From NCBI GenBank assembly GCA_029975165.1, contig JARKPR010000085.1, forward strand, positions 143,033 to 207,032: DNA of 64,000 bases, written 5' to 3'. A model generated the notes under the pieces. The model had not been told where the DNA came from and made no database searches. It saw nothing but the letters and a program-made list of their open reading frames with translations. How positions within the stretch are numbered: the first letter of the stretch is position 1; every line of letters starts with the position of its first letter. Both the position numbers and the translations under genes were made by a program. Of this stretch, positions 60,461 through 64,000 are shown one piece after another. The DNA comes from Selenomonadales bacterium (lineage in GTDB: Bacteria; Bacillota; Negativicutes; Sporomusales; UBA7701).

Positions 60461-61055
60461 CCTGCTCCGTCTCTTAGTGCTGATCATCCTGCAGACCGTC
60501 TTCCGCTGGCGGGTGCGCGGCGTCGAAAACCTGCCCGCCGCCGGCGGCTTCATCGTCGCCGCCAACCATATCAGCAACTTCGACCCGCCCGTCATCGGCT
60601 GCGCCCTGCCGGGCACGCGCCGCATCCACTTCATGGCCAAGATCGAACTCTTCCAAAACCCGGTCGTGCGCTGGGTGGTCACCGCCTTGGGCGCCTTTCC
60701 CGTCCGCCGCGGCATGGCCGACCGCACCGCCATCCGCACCGCCCTCGACCTCTTAGCCCGCGGCGAAGTCGTCGGCATCTTCCCCGAAGGCACCCGCAGC
60801 AAAACCGGCCAGCTCGGCCGCCCCGAGGCCGGCCTGGGCATGATCGCCGTCAAGGCCGGCGTCCCGGTCGTCCCTGCCATCCTCACCGGCACCAACAAGC
60901 TGCTTGCAGACGGCCGCCTCCTGCCGCGGTTCACCGTCAGGTTCGCCGCCCCGGTATGCGGGCCGCCAGGCAGGACAGACAAGGAAGCCGTCGAATATAT
61001 TAATGATAAGGTGTTCGCCGAAATCGCCCGGATGCTCGCCGAGGAAGGAGGATAA
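60450..61055 (+). CDS. plsC: 1-acyl-sn-glycerol-3-phosphate acyltransferase
   Basis: Acylates lysophosphatidic acid to phosphatidic acid at the membrane. 201 residues. N-terminal membrane segment (~4-18), HX4D motif in NHISNFDPP, and FPEGTRSKTGQL. Start is the GTG at 60450 behind GAGGCGAGGACCG, inside the end of cmk. A 5-nt gap precedes lytS. Confidence 0.93.
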
Positions 61056-61060
61056 CCGTC

Positions 61061-62758
61061 ATGCATGACAACCTTTCCGTGGTGCTCGTATCGCGGATCG
61101 CCATCATCGCCGTCATCGCCTACGTGTTCTCCCAGACCAAAGCCTTCCGCCTGATGTTCAAGGAACAAAGCACCTACAAAGAAAAAGCCGTCCTCATCCT
61201 TTTCTTTTCGTCTATCTCAATCGCCGGCACATACATCGGCATCCCCACCGAAAACGCCATCGCCAACGTCCGCGACACCGGCAGCATCGTCGCCGGCCTG
61301 CTGGGCGGCCCGGTCGTCGGTGCAGCCACCGGCCTCATCGCCGGCCTCCACCGCATATCGCTCGGCGGCTTTTCCGCCGAAGCCTGCGGTCTCGCCACCA
61401 TCGCCGGCGGCATTATCGCCGGCTTCATCCACGCCCGCATGAAGCCCAAAGCCCCCGACTGGATCGTCGGCGTCATCGTCGGCGTCGGCGTAGTCCTCGG
61501 CAGCATGGGCCTCATCCTGCTCATCTGCAACCCCTACCCGGCCGCCGTGGCCCTCGTCGCCAGCGTCGCCCTGCCCATGTCCCTGGCCAACGCCGTAGGC
61601 ATATCCGTATTCATGATCATCATCCACAACGCCCGCGAGCACCAGACCCGCATCGGCGCCCTCCAGACCCACAAAGCCCTGAAAATCGCCAACGCCGCCC
61701 TGCCGTACTTCCGCCAAGGCCTCAACCCCGTATCCGCCGGCCAGGTCGCCGTCACCATCCGCAACATGACCTCGGCGGCGGCCGTCGCCATCACCAACCG
61801 CGAACAGGTCCTCGCCCACGTCGGCCTCGGCGAGGAACACCACCGCCCCGGCAACCTGCTCATGACCACCGCCACGAAATCCTGCATGGATACAGGCCAG
61901 ATCACCGTCGCCCAAAACGCCGGCGAGATCGGCTGCTGCGAGCCCACCTGCCCCCTGAAATCGGCCGTCGTCGTGCCGCTCTTCTGCCGCGACGAAGTCG
62001 TCGGCACCCTCAAGCTATACTACGGCCGCGAAGAAGCCATGACCGCCCTCGACATCGAATTCGCCCAGGGCCTGGGGCAGATATTCTGCACCCAGCTCGA
62101 ACTGGCCAACCTCGAACGCATGACCGAACTGGCCGCCAAAGCCGAACTCAAAGCCCTGCGGGCCCAGATAAACCCCCACTTCCTCTTCAACGCCCTCAAC
62201 ACCATCGTCTCCCTGTGCCGCACAAATCCCGAGGAAGCCCGCCGCCTCATCATCGAACTCAGCGAATTCTTCCGGCGCAGCCTCAAAACATCGCGCGACT
62301 TCGTCACCATCAAGGAAGAGCTCGAACTCGTCGACTCCTACCTGGCGCTCGAAAAGGCCCGCTTCGGCGCGCGCCTCACCATCGTCAAAACCGTCGGCGA
62401 CGAAACCCTCAACGTCCTCATCCCCGCCTTCACCCTCCAGCCCCTCGTCGAAAACGCCGTCAAGCACGGCCTGCTCGCCAAAGAGGAGGGGGGCACCGTC
62501 CACATCGCCGTCGCCCGCACCGGCGGCGACGTCGCGATCACCATCACCGACGACGGCCAGGGCATCTCGCGGGCCACCCTCAGCCAGGTGCTCGTCAGCG
62601 GCTTCGGCAAAGGGGCCGGCGTCGGCCTGTCCAACGTCAACGAACGACTGAAAAACATCTACGGGCCGAAACACGCCCTGGAAATCGAAAGCGTCGAAGG
62701 GCGCGGAACCGTCGTCCACCTCTCCATCCCCACCGCCGCCAAGGGGGTTGTGGCATGA
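61061..62758 (+). CDS. lytS: LytS/BtsS-type sensor histidine kinase
   Basis: A 565-residue membrane kinase. 5TM-5TMR_LYT sensor region of about six helices (~1-190) with ENAIANVRDTGSIVAGLLGGPVVGAATG, a GAF domain (~210-345), and a HisKA_7TM-like kinase domain with phospho-acceptor H373 in QINPHFLFNALNTI, then N-box LQPLVENAVKHGL and a GHKL ATPase. Homologues sense extracellular pyruvate (BtsS) or membrane state (LytS). The stop overlaps lytR; the downstream cstA supports a nutrient (pyruvate) role. ATG at 61061 after GGAAGGAGGATAACCGTC. Confidence 0.92.
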   Translation: MHDNLSVVLVSRIAIIAVIAYVFSQTKAFRLMFKEQSTYKEKAVLILFFSSISIAGTYIGIPTENAIANVRDTGSIVAGLLGGPVVGAATGLIAGLHRISLGGFSAEACGLATIAGGIIAGFIHARMKPKAPDWIVGVIVGVGVVLGSMGLILLICNPYPAAVALVASVALPMSLANAVGISVFMIIIHNAREHQTRIGALQTHKALKIANAALPYFRQGLNPVSAGQVAVTIRNMTSAAAVAITNREQVLAHVGLGEEHHRPGNLLMTTATKSCMDTGQITVAQNAGEIGCCEPTCPLKSAVVVPLFCRDEVVGTLKLYYGREEAMTALDIEFAQGLGQIFCTQLELANLERMTELAAKAELKALRAQINPHFLFNALNTIVSLCRTNPEEARRLIIELSEFFRRSLKTSRDFVTIKEELELVDSYLALEKARFGARLTIVKTVGDETLNVLIPAFTLQPLVENAVKHGLLAKEEGGTVHIAVARTGGDVAITITDDGQGISRATLSQVLVSGFGKGAGVGLSNVNERLKNIYGPKHALEIESVEGRGTVVHLSIPTAAKGVVA

Positions 62759-63522
62759 CCGGCGACCTTATCCGCACCATGGTCATCGACGACGAAGAAC
62801 CGGCCCGCAGCGAAATCCGCTACCTTCTCGAGCAGCACCCCGACGTCTGCATCGTCTACGAGGCCGGCAACTTCCAGGAAGCGCTCGCCGCCCTCCGCCA
62901 GTGCCGTCCCCACCTCGTCTTCCTCGACATCGAAATGCCGGGCATGAACGGCATCAGCCTCGCCGAAAAGATGCAGGAAATCCTCCAGCCGCTCATCGTC
63001 TTCGCCACCGCCCACGAGGAATTCGCCCACAAAGCCTTCGAGCTCAACGCCGTCGACTACCTGCTCAAACCGTTTTCGCCGCGGCGCGTCGCCCAATGCA
63101 TCGACAAAGTCCGTAACCTGCTCGCCGCCAGATCGGCCGTACCGGTCAGCGGCAAAATCGGCGCCGCCGCCGGCACGCCGGCCTGCTGCCGGCAGAGGCT
63201 CGCCATCGAACAAAACGGCAAGGCCCAGATCATCAGCACCGCCGACATCATCGCCGCCGGCAGCTCCGAAGGCCAGGTCACCATCTACACCCCCCACAAA
63301 ACCTATCAGGTGAACATGACCCTTCAAGACCTCCAGGCCAGGCTGGACGAAAACGAATTTTTCCGCAGCCACCGCGGCTACCTGGTGAATATCGAAAAGA
63401 TCCGCGAAGTCATCCCCTGGTTCAACGGCACCTGCAACCTCGTCCTCGACGGCCTCGGCAGCATGGAAATTCCCGTCAGCCGGCAGCAGGCGCCCAAACT
63501 GCGCAAGATGTTCGGCTTATAA
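62755..63522 (+). CDS. lytR: LytTR-family response regulator
   Basis: A 255-residue regulator: receiver domain with D58 in VFLDIEMPGMNG and VDYLLKPF, a linker, then a LytTR DNA-binding domain with the typical FFRSHRGYLVNIEKIREVIPWFNGTCNLVL. It should be phosphorylated by the adjacent kinase. ATG 62755 overlaps lytS (ATGA). In E. coli BtsSR controls btsT (cstA-like); the same arrangement is seen here with cstA 265 nt downstream. A terminator follows, so cstA is separately expressed. Confidence 0.93.
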   Translation: MTGDLIRTMVIDDEEPARSEIRYLLEQHPDVCIVYEAGNFQEALAALRQCRPHLVFLDIEMPGMNGISLAEKMQEILQPLIVFATAHEEFAHKAFELNAVDYLLKPFSPRRVAQCIDKVRNLLAARSAVPVSGKIGAAAGTPACCRQRLAIEQNGKAQIISTADIIAAGSSEGQVTIYTPHKTYQVNMTLQDLQARLDENEFFRSHRGYLVNIEKIREVIPWFNGTCNLVLDGLGSMEIPVSRQQAPKLRKMFGL

Positions 63523-63537
63523 AAATCCGTATTCCCG

Positions 63538-63566
63538 CCGGCAAATGCGTTTGCCGGTATTTTTTT
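63538..63566 (+). terminator. Terminator after lytR
   Basis: CCGGCAAA-TGCG-TTTGCCGG followed by TA and seven T. Confidence 0.85.
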
Positions 63567-63595
63567 GTGCCATTTTTAAAGTATTTAACCGCCAT

Positions 63596-63604
63596 ACCGT
63601 TCAA
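63596..63604 (+). promoter_or_regulatory. Possible LytTR binding half-site, distal
   Basis: ACCGTTCAA, eight of nine positions of the LytTR pattern [TA][AC][CA]GTTN[AG][TG]. A related GCCGTTTGA lies 63 nt downstream (63659-63667), about six helical turns away, touching the -35. Confidence 0.25.
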
Positions 63605-63663
63605 CTTTCCATCTGCGCCATTCATCACAAAAATACAACAATTGAACATAAATAACTTGCCGT

Positions 63664-63691
63664 TTGACATAATATGATACTATACTATAAA
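63664..63691 (+). promoter_or_regulatory. Sigma-A-type promoter for cstA
   Basis: TTGACA (63664-63669), 16 nt, TATAAA (63686-63691). Strong boxes in an AT-rich stretch 96 nt ahead of cstA. Confidence 0.65.
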
Positions 63692-63787
63692 AGGAGTAAA
63701 ATACATTAATATATCCACGCTAAAAGGAGGCGAAAAAAGCACCTTCTCTGCACCACCGGAACTGATATTTACGAAGGAGGAAAGAAC

Positions 63788-64000
63788 ATGAATTCTATCT
63801 GGCTGCTCATCGTGGCGGCATGCGCCTTCGTACTTGCTTATCGCTACTACGGCGCGTTTATCGCCACCAAAGTGCTCATGCTCAACGACGCCAACGTCAC
63901 GCCGGCCCACCGCTGCAACGACGGGCGCGAGTATGTGCCGACCAACAAATGGGTCTTATTCGGTCATCATTTCGCCGCCATCGCCGGCGCCGGCCCGCTC
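63788..64000 (+). CDS. cstA: Carbon starvation protein A (CstA/BtsT family), N-terminal part
   Basis: Frame is open from the ATG at 63788, after AAGGAGGAAAGAAC, to the end of the window (71 residues). SIWLLIVAACAFVLAYRYYGAFIATKVLMLND, then GREYVPTNKWVLFGHHFAAIAGAGPL, matches the start of CstA. The family includes pyruvate/H+ symporters (BtsT) and peptide-uptake proteins. Its place behind the LytS/LytR pair and strong promoter predicts regulation by that system. Confidence 0.93.
   Translation, partial: MNSIWLLIVAACAFVLAYRYYGAFIATKVLMLNDANVTPAHRCNDGREYVPTNKWVLFGHHFAAIAGAGPL

Overview
The window is about 64 kb of very GC-rich, gene-dense DNA from an endospore-forming Firmicute. It carries complete or partial sporulation loci (spoIIIAA-AH, spoIVB-spo0A, spoIIM, dacF-spoIIAA-spoIIAB-sigF, spoVAC/AD/AE/AF, spmA-spmB, ytfJ), and their order matches the Bacillus/Clostridia chromosomal backbone. 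High GC, frequent GTG/TTG starts, CD1247-type and AmaP/Asp23 genes, and the lack of spoVAA/spoVAB, accBC, folD, fur and punA at their Bacillus positions suggest an anaerobic member of the Negativicutes (Sporomusaceae-like). That placement is an inference. No rRNA, tRNA, CRISPR array, prophage or insertion sequence was seen. Almost every gene is on the + strand; the only minus-strand genes I accept are a 42-residue ORF (23629-23757), a lipoprotein (41407-42150) and a small ferritin-like ORF (49592-49780).

Layout. 1-3.1 kb: end of a TldD/PmbA gene, aroQ, an M24 aminopeptidase, efp and a CD1247-domain gene. 3.2-8.25 kb: the eight-gene spoIIIA operon. 8.3-11.1 kb: asp23-like, amaP, DUF2273, nusB and a TsaD-like paralogue. 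11.2-22.8 kb: xseAB, ispA, divergent PAP2, dxs, tlyA, nadK, a YtqB-type methyltransferase, argR, recN, spoIVB, spo0A. 22.9-26.5 kb: a P-loop NTPase, a small minus-strand ORF, a repeat element, NUDIX, endonuclease Q, spoIIM. 26.6-32.8 kb: DUF4227, xerD, deoB, pdp, DedA, spoVB. 32.8-41.4 kb: dacF, spoIIA operon with sigF, a small membrane protein, dodecin, and an enlarged spoVA operon. 41.4-49.4 kb: lipoprotein, lysine riboswitch-lysA, a repeat, cca, M50 protease, trpS, scpA, scpB, ytfI (DUF2953), ytfJ, a repeat. 49.6-55.4 kb: ferritin-like ORF, dacB-like carboxypeptidase, spmA, spmB, a two-gene redox module, rluB. 55.5-64 kb: BaiN-type flavoprotein, a membrane protein, aroF, aroA, cmk, plsC, a LytS/LytR system and the start of cstA.

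The window reads as a sporulation and housekeeping core. Sequence-specific promoter candidates fit the expected cascade. Sigma-H-type sites precede spo0A, spoIIAA, xerD and the P-loop gene. Sigma-E-type sites precede spoIIIAA, spoIIM and the minus-strand 42-residue ORF. Forespore (sigma-F/G) type sites precede spoVAC and ytfI-ytfJ. These were matched by eye to the published Bacillus consensus sequences and have not been tested.

The least explained items are: two extra genes inside the spoVA operon (an M50-like membrane protein whose HExxH is degraded to HDxxR, and a Gln/Gly/Ser-rich low-complexity protein); the 42-residue ORF behind a sigma-E-like promoter; a flavoprotein/PyrK-like pair with eight N-terminal cysteines; the P-loop NTPase with a sigma-H-like promoter; and a family of three long-hairpin intergenic repeats, two of which share an identical 33-nt core.
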